Origin: Anagrus nilaparvatae
Taxonomy: Eukaryota > Arthropoda > Insecta > Hymenoptera > Mymaridae
Direction of reading: 5' to 3'
Length of the DNA stretch: 64,000 nt
Assembly (NCBI GenBank): GCA_022575985.1
Contig: JAKSXM010000272.1
Location: 4,774,001-4,838,000 of the forward strand
Shown: one piece after another, positions 12,124 through 23,189 of the stretch
Layout: every line of letters starts with the position of its first letter
Numbering within the stretch: position 1 is the stretch's first letter
The notes under the pieces: model-generated
Told to the model about the DNA's origin: nothing
The model's input: only the letters and a program-made list of their open reading frames with translations
The model's database searches: none
Made by a program: the position numbers and the translations under genes

Positions 12124-13689
12124 CGCATGTACTCGAGTATTATCAGCTCTCGTTTTCTTTATATTTAACAACTGAGCGCTTCGGTGAATATGTAGGATTC
12201 TAGGGTATTCGCAACTTTATATTTCTTTTACACCAAAAATATTTAAATTTAATAAAATTAAGTTCGCATTACTTTATAAACCACCGTTTTTCAAATCCCA
12301 ACGGAAAATGCATAGATTGTAAAGTTATAATAAATTTTACTAAAAAGAGCAAAAAGATAAAAAACCGTTACAAAAGATAAACTTTTTGATCGATTCTAAA
12401 ATAATACGTATAATGTATGTAATCCAAGTCTCGAGGGAATACCATCTAGAAGGGTATAAGAAAAAATTTACCAGAGAATATAAACGAGAAAAGAGTAAAA
12501 AAAAAATGCAGAAACAAAAAAAACTTAGCGTTTTTTCTACAGCTATACTTTATTACAGAAGTCTTAAAATGACAGTAAAAAAGGCTAAAGATCCTCATCA
12601 TCTATTCCCCAGAGGGGTACTCTTCTAGTTTTTGATTTAATGTTGCCTCAAGTTTATATTTTTACGTTCTCTAAAATTTTTTAATAAAGTAAAAAAAAAA
12701 AATTTAACATTCTTACAAATCTACTCTTAGGGTCGTTCAAATAAAATTTAACGCTGTTAGGCTGAGTGAGTGTTTAAGAAAACTACTATATGAATCACAT
12801 GAGGCCTGTAGGTATTTAATAAAAAAAATGTTTAATGTCAATCATATCACATATAATATAGCTGTTTTAAAACCAATGTGATAAAGCCCACTAGCCAGCT
12901 CTGCAAATCAGCCTCTTTTGTATTTTGGTTATTAAAAAAAAGAAGTTTTTGTGTTGTTTCCTTTCTTATTTTCTGGAAAAATAAAAATTAAACCTTAGTG
13001 GTTAAGAATTGGCAATCGTGCCTAAAAAACAATTATAAAATTAATAATATAAATTTTTAGATTTTAATAGATATGAAAAAATTTTTTGTCTATAGGGTAA
13101 AGAAAGGAAGCAAAATATAACAAACCACGATGCGACGTTAATTATCTTTCCTTTTGTAATATTACGCTGCTAAGTAATTAATAATTAAATCCACTTATCA
13201 AAAATTTACTTTTATAGTTTCCCTTACAAAGTAAACATTTTATTTTGCAGAGACTTAAGTTAGCATATGCTAAATTACCTTACTAAATACTAAAAGTTTA
13301 ATACACGTGTAGTTTTATCTCGAGCAAATTATTTACTTATTATCATCTAACGATGGCATCATAAATTATAATACAGCTCTTACATTTTTAATACATATGA
13401 GGATACACGTTCACTTATAAACACAATACCATAAAAGTATACTTATCTTAATAATGAAAATAAACAATCAACATCCATCCAATATTGATTCGCTTTAAAA
13501 ATTTTCGATAATATGTACTACGTATATCAGGGCCCTTAAAAAACTAATTTTTCCTTTGCCAATAGTTTTGAACGACTTTTTTACCCTTTACAGCTGACCA
13601 AAGCTAAAAGCTTCTTAATTTTTTCCAAGGCTTAAATGTTGACTTAAATGCATATCCGATAAGTATCCGATATGTATTTTAACATGTTT
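12120..13689. other. Intronic AT-rich DNA, no gene seen
   Basis: The frame at 12386-12628 (plus) is Lys-rich and starts in low-complexity DNA, with no recognisable domain. No strong splice signals or repeats were seen. Confidence 0.5.
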
Positions 13690-13890
13690 ATAGGGGTCAA
13701 ATAAGACTTAGAATAATTAGGTAAGTATATATATAAATAAATAAAATACTTTTAAAAGACTTTGAAAAATCTGGGCTTAATGACTTAGAATAATACAGGT
13801 TTATGGACTTAGAATAATATCGATTTAGGGGCTTGGAATAATTCAGGTTTAGGGAATCAAAATAGTTTGGGTTTAGAATCTCGTTTTGAA
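13690..13890 (+). repeat. ~25-bp minisatellite (family copy 2)
   Basis: After an opening 'GGGGTCAAATAAGACTTAG' and a short AT insertion come four degenerate units containing GACTTAGAATAAT and GGTTTAGG, ending 'GGGTTTAGAATCTCG'. The order matches copy 1 at 11530-11630, so both derive from one longer repeat. Confidence 0.75.
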
Positions 13891-13986
13891 ACAGCTAGTG
13901 AGGTGATAATTACAAATTATAAAAATAGAAAATTGTATTGTAATGTTGAGTTACATTTGTATTATACCTAGTCCTCATCTGGAAGT

Positions 13987-14045
13987 AAACATGTTCCATG
14001 CATTTAGGTTTGTGGTTACACAAACCGGTTATAAGTTTTTTTCAT
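13987..14045 (+). repeat. 'AACATGTTCCATG ... ACACAAACCGGTTATAAG' dispersed repeat
   Basis: The block 'ACATGTTCCATG', then a G/T-rich stretch, then 'TACACAAACC(A/G)GTTATAAG' and T runs recurs at 18258-18310 and 18842-18900. Its second half is found inverted at 39597-39630. It sits next to the minisatellite arrays and is probably part of the same element. Confidence 0.65.
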
Positions 14046-16091
14046 GTCATAGGTAAAAGAAAATGTGAATTTATTTTCGCAGGAAAAAATTCGTGGCCCT
14101 TCATTGCTTTTATAAATTTAAATATGCATGTAAGCCCAGGAAAAGATCAAAAAGATCTTTGTTCGGCAACTCAGATCAAGACTTCGAGAACCTTTTGAGC
14201 GCAAAATTTTTAGTATTGGTGTGATCACCAATTACTGGTGTCTAAAGTTTATTACCCATATTTCTATTAACACCAGGGTACTCAGTAAAAATATAGAAAA
14301 ATTTGTACCTGAAATTATAAGTCATGCATTATTGAAATTTGATGTAATGGTAAAAATAAATAAATTATTGCAAAGAGTGAAAGAAAATTTTATTTGCAGT
14401 TCGCAGGTTGTTACGTTTGGTTATTTTTGTACTATATGTATTTGGGAAAATGATAATATTCTCTCTTTCTTTTTAATAAGTTTTATTAAATTCAATTCTA
14501 TTGTTAAGCCTTTTGGCATGTATAAGTAGACTTTCTCTATCTACTATGCAGATTTACAAACTTTTGGTTAGCTATAACTTTTGCTGAAAAACTTAAAGCA
14601 AACTTATCTTTTACAAATATAAAAGCATACTAAAAAGCTTAAAGATAAATTTCAAAAGCTTATGTGAATAAATATATTATTGGTTAAAAATGAGATTATA
14701 ATAAAACTTTATTCAACAAGCTCCTTACAAAAATATTTTTATATGAATCGAATGTGAATGATACAAAAAAACCATGCCAAATTTATAGGTTCCTCAGGTA
14801 ATAACAAAATATTCTTTAGGCCCATTTTCGAGTTTAAGAAATTTTATTTTAACTTTTTGTAAAAGTAATCGTAATATTTAAACGTAATAGAATTTTTGTT
14901 AATTGGCTTGCACTTTCTTTGAAAAACACCCGATTGACCTAATTTTTTTTTTTTTTTTGTTAAATAATTAAATACGCAGGTTCTATACAAGCATCCGAAA
15001 AAAAACGATTTTTTACTCGAAAAATCGAAAATGGATCTTATTAGTCTTCTTTATAATGAAGTATAAAAACAAAAAAACTAAAATATATCTTTTCCTAAAT
15101 TGTCATTAAACTCGCATAGAAAAAATTAGGTATCGCATCCAAAACGAAAATAAATATATTATTTTAGTATTAAAATACTAAAATAATTAAAATATTTACT
15201 ATTTTTAAATTGAAATCAGTAAAATTTTCAAATAAATTATAATGTATTTCTAAAAACTATATAACTCTCATCGAAAAAATTTAAGCTACGTCCAAAAAAA
15301 AAAAATGAAATAATGGTGTCTTTTTGTATTTTTTAATGCAAAAAATTATTATTATTAATATTATTTTTTTTTTTTTTTTAATCTACAGGAAACTTGAAAA
15401 TTAAAAATTACTTAAAAAATTTTTCTCAAATTAATTATCATATCCATGATATCAAGTTAAAACGATATTTCTAAAAATAAATGAGGTGGAAAATTGTCAA
15501 TTAATTATATTACCGTTTATTTTACAAAAGTTTTCAGATTGAGAACTAAACATATGCATTCGGAAAAATCAAAATTATTTCTTTTCATAAAATTGTTCAG
15601 ACCAAAAATAATAATAATAATTTAATCGAAATAAAATTTTTTATTTACTTTTCCATGTAATTTTTTTTCTGATTTTGAACTATTGCAACCCCTAATTTTA
15701 TACCTTACTCCTTTTTTATACAATACTTATTATAAGTTTGTTTTAGAAAATCGTCAATATCGATCTCTTATTTATATTTATTATTCAGCTATTTTCTTTA
15801 ATGAAGACTTTTTTATTTTATTCGAATATATAAAAAAAAAAATACTCTTAAAGTCGAAGATAATCGATACTTTTTTATAGTATCTTATCCATAACGATTA
15901 AGACTAAAAACTTTTTATTATTTTTTTTTGTTAAAAACTTAAACTCATTCTTTATCTATAACAAAGCATTTTTTGGTAGCAAAAATCACTTATAATTAGG
16001 GTAAGAAACTAAAAACCCTTTAGCCTTATATATGCCGTAGTGAAAACGAGGAATCAGTTATTTTGCCAAATCCTTAGTAGTTTGCACCACA
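14046..16091. other. Intronic AT-rich DNA with weak dispersed repeats
   Basis: There is no convincing gene. The 102-aa frame at 14221-14529 has no recognisable motif and neutral AT-rich composition. A loose motif, 'GAAATAATGGTGTCTTTTTG' followed by 'TTTTTTAATGCAAAAAATT', at about 15305-15350 has relatives at 34670-34720 and 35070-35110, so diverged repeats are present. Confidence 0.45.
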
Positions 16092-16522
<431 letters not shown>

Positions 16523-16575
16523 AGAGGCCACAAAGCGTTTTAGAAAGCTAATTTTTACTGAAAAACATACGCTCT

Positions 16576-16590
16576 AATACATATCTCTAT
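16576..16590. repeat. Target-site duplication, left copy, of the LINE fragment
   Basis: AATACATATCTCTAT recurs exactly at 17152-17166, directly after the poly-A-rich tail of the LINE fragment. This fits target-primed reverse transcription. Confidence 0.85.
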
Positions 16591-17151
16591 GGATCACGGA
16601 CTAAGACTGGCAGTTCCGAAAACGGAGATTGTCCTTCTGACCCGGAGAAGGGTTGATACCATATTCGGCGTCAGCTTTGATGGCGGAGGTAATCCCATTA
16701 TGATCCAGACCAAACCATCGGTCAAATATTTGGGGGTCTTCTTGGATAACAAGTTAACCTACAATAGACAATTCCAGCAGGCCTGTGAAAAGGCTGGCCG
16801 GGTGACAAAGTCCCTCTCGTGGCTGATGACGAACATCGGCGGCCCCAGATCAGAGAAGAGGAGGCTGTTGATGGCGACAGTCAACTCCATCTTGCTCTAC
16901 GGTGCAGAGGTGTGGGCGGACAATGTCCGCATAAAAAAGTACTGCAAGAAACTAAAGGCAGTACAGAGGCAAGGGGCACTTCGAATCGCTTGCTCGTACA
17001 AGACAGTATCAGAGCCGGCGATCCAGGTGGTGGCTCAGGTGATTCCCATCGATCTGCTTGCCTTGGAAAGACAAATGCATTCTCCTCGTCCTACGAAAAA
17101 GGCCCCTTCTTGAAGGGGCCCAAAAAAAACAAAAAAAAAAACAAAAAAAAA
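16591..17151 (+). pseudogene. 5'-truncated non-LTR retrotransposon (LINE) fragment, reverse transcriptase C-terminal part
   Basis: The frame reads KTEIVLLT, VKYLGVFLD, KLTYNRQFQQACEKAGR, ILLYGAEVWAD and LKAVQRQGALRI. This is the region after the YADD box (the 'K(T/S)E', 'YLGV..D' and 'YG.E.W' blocks) typical of R1/Jockey-type LINE ORF2. The apparent start codon spans the junction with the left target duplication, so it is not a real start and the copy is 5'-truncated. After LALERQMHS the frame jumps into a tail with an AAGGCCCC/GGGGCC hairpin (17099-17120) and an A-rich end. The C-terminal part of ORF2 is therefore missing by internal deletion. GC content is far above the neighbours, suggesting a young or transferred insertion. 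Confidence 0.9.
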
Positions 17152-17158
17152 AATACAT

Positions 17159-17742
17159 ATCTCTATATATTATATAAAGTTATAAACGCTGCCGCTGACC
17201 TTTGGGCTAAAACTTTCTTTTTGGGCCAAAGTGGACCCCTCTATAGATTATAATGCTATAAACGTTGACGCGTGAGCCCTTTGGGCCAAACTGGTACTTT
17301 TGCGCCAATCTGGTAATTTTGGGCCAATTTGGTACTTTTATGCCAATCTGGTACTTTCGGGACAATCTGATAACAGTTCAACCACTGTCACGTGAACCAT
17401 GTGGGTCAAAATAAACAAAATACACCTTTCAGGCCAATATGGAACCATCTTCACAAAACCTCAATTACTCTACGGAAATTGGCGCGCAAAGCGCGCAGGG
17501 GGCGGTGCACCCTAGTATATATTATATACATGGCGCTTCGGACGCCAACCCCCGTAGAGTGATTCAGGTGTTGTGAAGATGGTTCCATATTGGCCTGAAA
17601 TCTATATTTTGTTCATTTTGACCCAAATGGTTCACGTGACTGTGGTTGAACTATTATCAGATTGTCCCAAAAGTATCAGTTTGGCCCAAAAGTGTCATGC
17701 AACAGCGGCGAAAGCGTTTATAACTTTATAATATATAGAGAT
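17159..17742. mobile_element. Foldback element with short internal repeats and Helitron-like hairpins
   Basis: ATCTCTATATATTATA at the left pairs with the reverse complement at the right end, followed in both arms by 'AAGTTATAAACGC'. Each arm has tandem ~20-bp units of the form 'TTGGGCCAA(A/T)(C/T)TGGTACTTT'. The centre holds two inverted copies of 'ACTCTACGG...TTGGCG' plus a GC hairpin. The LINE at 16591-17151 inserted exactly at its left edge. No coding frame is present. Confidence 0.8.
17482..17515 (+). other. Helitron-like 3' terminus: GC hairpin followed by CTAG
   Basis: GCGCGCAAAGCGCGC (17482-17496) forms a stem-loop, and 15 bases later the sequence is CTAG followed by T. Helitrons end in a hairpin 10-15 bases before CTRR and insert between A and T, which this matches. 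An inverted relative with GGCG...CGCC stem is at about 17534-17552. No Rep/helicase frame exists, so this would be a non-autonomous end or a coincidence. Confidence 0.4.
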
Positions 17743-18257
17743 ACTAAAAGTATTGAATAAATTATGATGAATGGTAAAATTAAAATCCACCAAATGTCAC
17801 CAAATACATAATAGACTCTGCTAATACATAATAGTACTAAATTTACTATTTACTATAATACATAATAGTGCTAAATTTTCATATCAAGAGTCCACGATTT
17901 TGTTATATATTGATAAGACGGAGATATTAGCGCTTAAATTTTCCTTCATTTTTGAGCTACTAAATTAATCAAGACTTTTTTATAAAGTTTCTGATTTTAA
18001 AAATCTTAGAGTAATATTTAGAACATTATTTAGCATCGATTCACTGAAAAAATTTTTTATTTTCTAATTTTTTTCCCGAATAAATCGATATTTTGAAAAT
18101 TATAGGTTAGGTCAAAAATCAAAAATCTTGAAAAATATATTTTAAATTATTCTTAGAAATTGAAATTTTTTTTAGTGAATCGATGTTAAATAATGTCAGA
18201 ATTATTTTATTTTGGCTTAAAATATAAAGGCTTTAAGATTTGAAACATAAATTTAAA

Positions 18258-18910
18258 CATGTTCCATGTTCGTTGGTTGTGAGTTTACAAACCAATATTA
18301 AGTTTTTTATTTTTTTATACCATGACTAGTAGGGCAGGTTTTAGAAGGTAATTACCCTAATCGGGGGCTCGTTCAATGAATAATTTTATGGTAAAAAATA
18401 AGCTTGATTCTGAAGCGGGTACAAAAAGATTAGAAGAGAAGGTTATGGAAATAGAATTGCCAGGAAAAATGCACGGTTTAGTGATCTTGAAATTCTTAGA
18501 TTTGTTCTAAGATATGAATCTAATGTTAGTATACCAACGGAATGACAACTATATATAAGAAAAAAATTAATACTTCTTTTAACATGGAACATGTTCATTG
18601 GATGGGGTATTTGAAAAAGTCCGGCTCTGCAAGGGGGGGTTAAAAAAGTAACGTTTTTAGGGGGGGGGGGTGAAATGGACTTAGAATATTTTTGATTTAG
18701 GGACTTAGAATAATTTGAAGTAGGAATTAGGGCCTGTTAGGCCCTAATAAGAACAAGAACTTAAAATATTTTAGGTTTATGGCGGTTTATAGACTTAAGA
18801 TTTATAATAATTAGGGACTATACGTTAAAACTGTTATAAGTGAACATGTTCCATGATCGTTGGTTGTGTAAATACACAAGCCAGCTATAAGATTTTTTCT
18901 TTGATTTTTT
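18258..18910 (+). repeat. Minisatellite/poly-G/'AACATGTTCCATG' repeat cluster (family copy 3)
   Basis: The cluster holds two copies of the ACATGTTCCATG...TTGGTTGTG block (18258, 18842). It also has a palindromic ACATGGAACATGTTC at about 18583 followed by 'ATTGGATGGGGTATTTGAAA', two poly-G runs (about 18631 and 18660), and units with GACTTAGAATA and GGACTTAG. The middle part (18583-18720) is matched in reverse at 44075-44245. Confidence 0.75.
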
Positions 18911-19454
18911 AATTTCTAGATAAAAAGTATAAATAAAAGTGAAGTCATATTTTCGAAATAAAATTTATTTTAATTATACCATTTAGAATGCCAGTCTTCT
19001 TAAAATTCTTTAAAAAATTTTAAATAATTTTAATTTTCAATTATAATTTGTCATACTCAACTGACACTAAAGAAGTTAAATTAAAAAAATATTTTTCAAT
19101 AATGGCAGCTATTTTGAGCTTGATCAAGGAAATAGTACTTAATTTATAGGATAACTGTCAATATGTGTGAATTATGTGTTAACACTGTTAAAATTACACA
19201 TTAAATTTACACATAATACATATGACTGTGTTATGCACAGTTTCAATGTTTCAGGCGGGTTTATTTTTAAATAAATTATACCTTTCAAATAAATATTTAG
19301 CAGAAATTTGCTTGTGGCATATGTAGAGTTTTTACAGTGTTTTATGGTATTGATTTCATTATAGACTATAAATGCATGTTTATGACTGTGTACTGTGCAA
19401 TTAATGTCTCGTTAAATATTATATATAATATATATATATATTTCTTTCATGAAA

Positions 19455-19620
19455 GAATATCGTAAAGAAAATAAAAATCTCACATACTTTTTAAATCCGT
19501 ACATTTTAACGGTTATAACAATCGTGTATTTGTCATGCTTCAAAAGGGATATAGTCTGGGAATTTCAGCTAAAAAAAAATTTCTAACAAGATTTTTGGAG
19601 TTACTAATTTTTATTACAGC
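19455..19620 (+). repeat. Dispersed repeat, copy inverted relative to 34200-34420
   Basis: It begins with the palindrome TTCTTTCATGAAAGAA. It then carries 'AAAATCTCACATACTTTTTA', 'ACGGTTATAACAATCGTGTA', 'TTAGTAACTCC'-type DNA in reverse and ends 'TATTACAGCGTTT'. The same blocks appear in the opposite order and strand at 34200-34420. No coding capacity is visible. It is part of an unnamed interspersed family. Confidence 0.75.
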
Positions 19621-20508
19621 GTTTTTGTAGTCAAATTTTTCATCACCTGAAAAATGTTTCAAGTGATTATTTTAATTTTTAAGGCAATCAACCTTTATTA
19701 AAAACTGTTAGCATAAAAAAACAGCTTTTTTACCTGAAAAATGTTCTATTAAAACTTTTTTCAGGCTATAAAAAATTTTATTACGGATGGACTCTAATCA
19801 AAATTAGTAACTCTAAAATTCTTAACTAATCAAACCTTGTTAATAAATTTTTTTAGGTTATGTTCCGTTACCTATAATTCCATCCTTTTAAAAAGGTTTT
19901 ATAGATTTTTAACGCCCCAAACTATAATAAGGAATCTGGAATGGATTACGTATGTCCTATCTCGTGGTCTCTTCTTTCAATTTAGAACATCCGAATTTTT
20001 CTCTAGGAGCGGAAAATAATGACTAAATTTCAATTTTGAGAGACCGTCATATTTGCCCTTGGTAGAGAAATAAAACATTCTAAAACTCGTGTTAGAAATA
20101 CGCTGAGAAAAAAAAATTCTTCTACTTGAAAAAAATATAGCATTTTTTGAAAAAGTCTAATATCGCAGGAAAGAGGATCAGACTGGGTTGAGTATGCAAA
20201 AATATGACACCTTATTAATTTTTAAGGTTCTAGGTTCAATGGTATTGAAATAGTTATTTAAAAAAAATTTCCAATTTGTTGGAAAAATCTGAGCTAATTA
20301 ATTTTTTTGTTTTTTTTTTGCCTGAAAAAATTTTTTTTTGAAGTAAATAGAAAATAATTCTGGAGCCAAAATGAAGATTATTTTCCTGATGAGGCAAAAG
20401 AAATAAAATGTATTTATTATACCATATAGAACTACAATCTCTCGGGCCTATAATCCGTCTAATTTACCAAAATAAATATTTCTAGGACCTGTTTAAGAAA
20501 GTATTTAC

Positions 20509-20843
20509 TATATATGTCGTAGGGAAGTAGAGAAATCCGTGATTTGGCCAAATTGTACGTAGTAGACTAATGGAAGTTTCGATCGCCTACTTCCCTAAAA
20601 TTTTTAGTGAAGTAGACGAAAATTATAGCTGTTGTCTACTACACCAACAGCCTTTAGGGAAGTAGACCTAGTGATTAGGCCAAATCAGAGATTTCTCTAC
20701 TTCCCTACGACAACAGCTATAATTTTAGTCTACTTCACTAAAAATATTAGGGAAAGAGGCGATCGAAACTTCCATTAGTCTACTACGTACAATTTTGGAT
20801 TTGGCCAAATCACGGATTACCCTACTTCCCTACGACATATATA
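20509..20843. mobile_element. MITE of about 335 bp with TA-flanked terminal inverted repeats
   Basis: TATATGTCGTAGGGAAGTAG at the left and its reverse complement at the right flank arms of about 150 bp. The arms share 'ATCCGTGATTTGGCCAAAT', 'GTACGTAGTAGACTAATGG' and 'AAACTTCCAT'-type blocks. TA dinucleotides abut both ends, consistent with a Tc1/mariner-type target, though the termini are themselves TA-rich. 'GGGAAGTAG' repeats several times within each arm. The element is non-coding. Confidence 0.88.
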
Positions 20844-22614
20844 CTTGAAAATTTTCTTTGCACGTCATGACAAAATTATAATAATAATTAAATAAAAATT
20901 GGCATCACCCAAGATATTTTGCATATAAGTGTAAATAGCTGTATCGTACGAAATATTATGCACAAATCGCGACTTTGTTTAGATATCTATTCAGATATAA
21001 GCCACCAGTTCAGAAAATCTAATAAATAATAATAGCAGCCAGCAGATTTTAGTCAGACTCGGTCAGACTTATTTATGCCTATAAAAGAAATAAGAGTGTA
21101 AACGTAGTATAAAAAAATCAAATTACTATCTTCATAATAAACGCGTACAAGGTGAGTCAATCTTTGTTGTATTTTCTCATTGCCTAAGCACAATGAGAAA
21201 AATAGTACAAAGGTGATTTTAGCTATTTTCGGTTTAATTTGTATGCAGTCTATGTTTTTATTTGCTCAGATAGTTCAATATGTAAATTTCAAGTACAGGT
21301 AACACACGTTCGCAATTTTTTAAAAGACTTTATAGATTCTTTATCCTTTTGAATTTTTAAAGTACTCTCAATATTTATGGTATAAATAAAATTCTTGTAA
21401 GGTAAATATTTCACAAAATTCAAGTATTCTACTACTTTAATATTAATGGTTTGACTCAAATATCTTTTTAAACTTTAATTTTTCCAACTTCTATTTTATT
21501 TGAATATTTATCAAAATTTTGCATAATTTATCTATCCTTAATTTTATCCGTGCGAAAAATATAAAACTTTTATGAATAATTATTATCCCCTACGAAAATT
21601 CGATGTGTGTATAAGAACAAAATATGGTCATATTCAGTGTATGAATAAAAAAAAATTGTCTTTGGCGAAATCTAACGTGAGCGTCAAAAAAGAAAATGCA
21701 AAAATAGTTCAACTTTGAGACCTTTATACAAATTCTTTTATTCAAGGCGAAATTTAAATTAATCGATGCTATTATTTTAAAGAAATTTTGGTTTCGTTTG
21801 ATCGGAAATTTAATAAAAATAACAAAAATAAAATCTCTGTTGTGCCTTGAATAAATCAATGGAGTAAGAAAAATGTTTATTTTTTAATTTGAATCAATTC
21901 ACAAGACTGTCATATTAGCTTTAGATATTTTTACAGAAGATTTCGTTCATTCGTTGAAATCAATAGATTCTATTCGGGATACTATACACTCGCATATACA
22001 TTATACATTAGAGTGGACCTATAATTGGAGTTTAAAAAAAAAACTTTTCTCCCTGGATTTTTTCGAGAACTTTTGGTCATAAAAAGTCGCCAGCTCCAAG
22101 GATTTTGGTTTTGCTTTTCAAAAGCGCGTACCTGTAAGCACCTCAAATTTCCCATTTAAATAAAAAGGGGATTTTGACTTTTCAGCTTTCTAATTTTTTA
22201 CAAAGCTTGCAAAATATTTTGAAAAGCTGCTAATCGATAGAAAGTACTATTGAAATATAAAAAAAACGATACACAACTTCAAATAGCAAAAAAAATGTTT
22301 TTAAACCAATTTTACCGGTAATAAACGTAAAAAAATGATCCATTTACGGACCCGGCAAGGATAGAAAAAAAGCAACAAAAGGTGTAATGTAAATTTGAGA
22401 TGTCTAATATACAAAAAAATCTTAGAAATACCAGTCTAACCGAAGATATCAATAAATTCTTTAGACTAATTTGAAAAATGTTTTAAAAATACAGTATACT
22501 ATAATTATTGTAACTGAACGAATAAGTAAATATCAATGGTCAAAAATTGGAAAATTGAAATAGGAACAAAGCCAAAATAACCAAAGGTACAATAAGTATG
22601 TAATTAGATTTTTC
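20844..22614. other. Intronic AT-rich DNA, no gene seen
   Basis: The 89-aa minus frame at 21590-21859 is Phe, Ile and Asn rich with no motif. A diverged block at 22030-22200 loosely resembles 250-400, with poly-A/T around a GTGCTT or GAGCACC core, and may be an old repeat. Confidence 0.45.
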
Positions 22615-22803
22615 TCATCTTTGTCGTCCAAATTCGCGAACGTAATTGTCATACAAAGCCAAGAGCCCTGGAGCTTTAGAACCGCACAAGCGAAGTAAAT
22701 ACTCTGAATTCACTGGCCATTGTAACAGCATGCTTGTTAGTTCATTAATTCTGGTACCTCGAGTGAAAACATGTACACATTCAAATGCTATGTAAACTAA
22801 CAA
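22615..22803 (-). CDS. Coding-like terminal exon of an unrecognised gene nested in the Fhos intron
   Basis: The minus strand reads 62 codons to a TGA at 22615-22617, including 'FTRGTRINELTSMLLQWPVN', 'SEYLLRLCGSKAPGLLALYD' and 'NYVREFGRQR'. Composition, balanced residues and regular Leu spacing are unlike chance AT-rich frames, and the opposite strand is closed. Possible acceptors (TTAG, ATAG, CGAG near 22740-22797) would enter in phase 1, so it cannot join the phase-0 end of Fhos exon 48986-49150. It is either the last exon of a nested gene or a captured gene fragment. A possible upstream partner is the 23040-23175 block, whose minus-strand reading ends in a weak phase-1 donor. I do not recognise the family. 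Confidence 0.5.
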   Translation of the reverse strand: MLVYIAFECVHVFTRGTRINELTSMLLQWPVNSEYLLRLCGSKAPGLLALYDNYVREFGRQR

Positions 22804-23039
22804 CGTTTTCTAATCAATTTGTATACATATGTGCATACACGAGTACAATGTACGTGTATTAATTGTAAGAGATCAATTTAGCTATTCTGTATATAAACAA
22901 AATTAAATAAATTCTTATTAAAACAGAATTATTTTAATTAATTTTTAATTTTATAAATAATAAACTTAGACTGCACAAGCAGATTTTTTGCTGAAATTTG
23001 GTACTTTTTATGAGAAAAAAATATTTTATTATGGATTTT

Positions 23040-23175
23040 TATAGAGCAACTCCGGTCCCTCAAGAGACTATGTCACATGCATGTTTGAAATGTACACGAA
23101 ATTGCAAATGCCTCGGTAGTTGTTGCATGTATCTACTAAAAGCGTACATAGTGGACTGTTTTTCTTTTTTGATGG
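23040..23175 (-). other. Exon-like block of unclear strand
   Basis: This stretch is clearly richer in G and C than its flanks. On the minus strand it reads 'MYAFSRYMQQLPRHLQFRV' then 'HFKHACDIVS' to a TGA, with AAAAACAG as a possible acceptor and GCAT|GTGACA as a weak donor in phase 1. On the plus strand it gives a Cys-rich peptide (CLKCTRNCKCLGSCC) in the frame 22998-23189, after a possible acceptor TTTTTATAG. Both readings cannot be real. The minus reading fits the phase of the exon at 22615-22803. Confidence 0.3.
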
Positions 23176-23189
23176 ATGAGGACATATAA

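Noticed and set aside
11943..12128. 61-codon minus frame
   Set aside because: Translation of a (TA)n microsatellite.
14221..14529. 102-codon plus frame
   Set aside because: No recognisable motif; composition is typical of the AT-rich intron.
16819..17253. 144-codon plus frame
   Set aside because: Alternative frame of the LINE fragment, extended by the A-rich tail (poly-Lys/Asn).
22615..22803. Alternative terminal exon of Fhos
   Set aside because: All available acceptors enter in phase 1 or 2, whereas Fhos exon 48986-49150 ends in phase 0.
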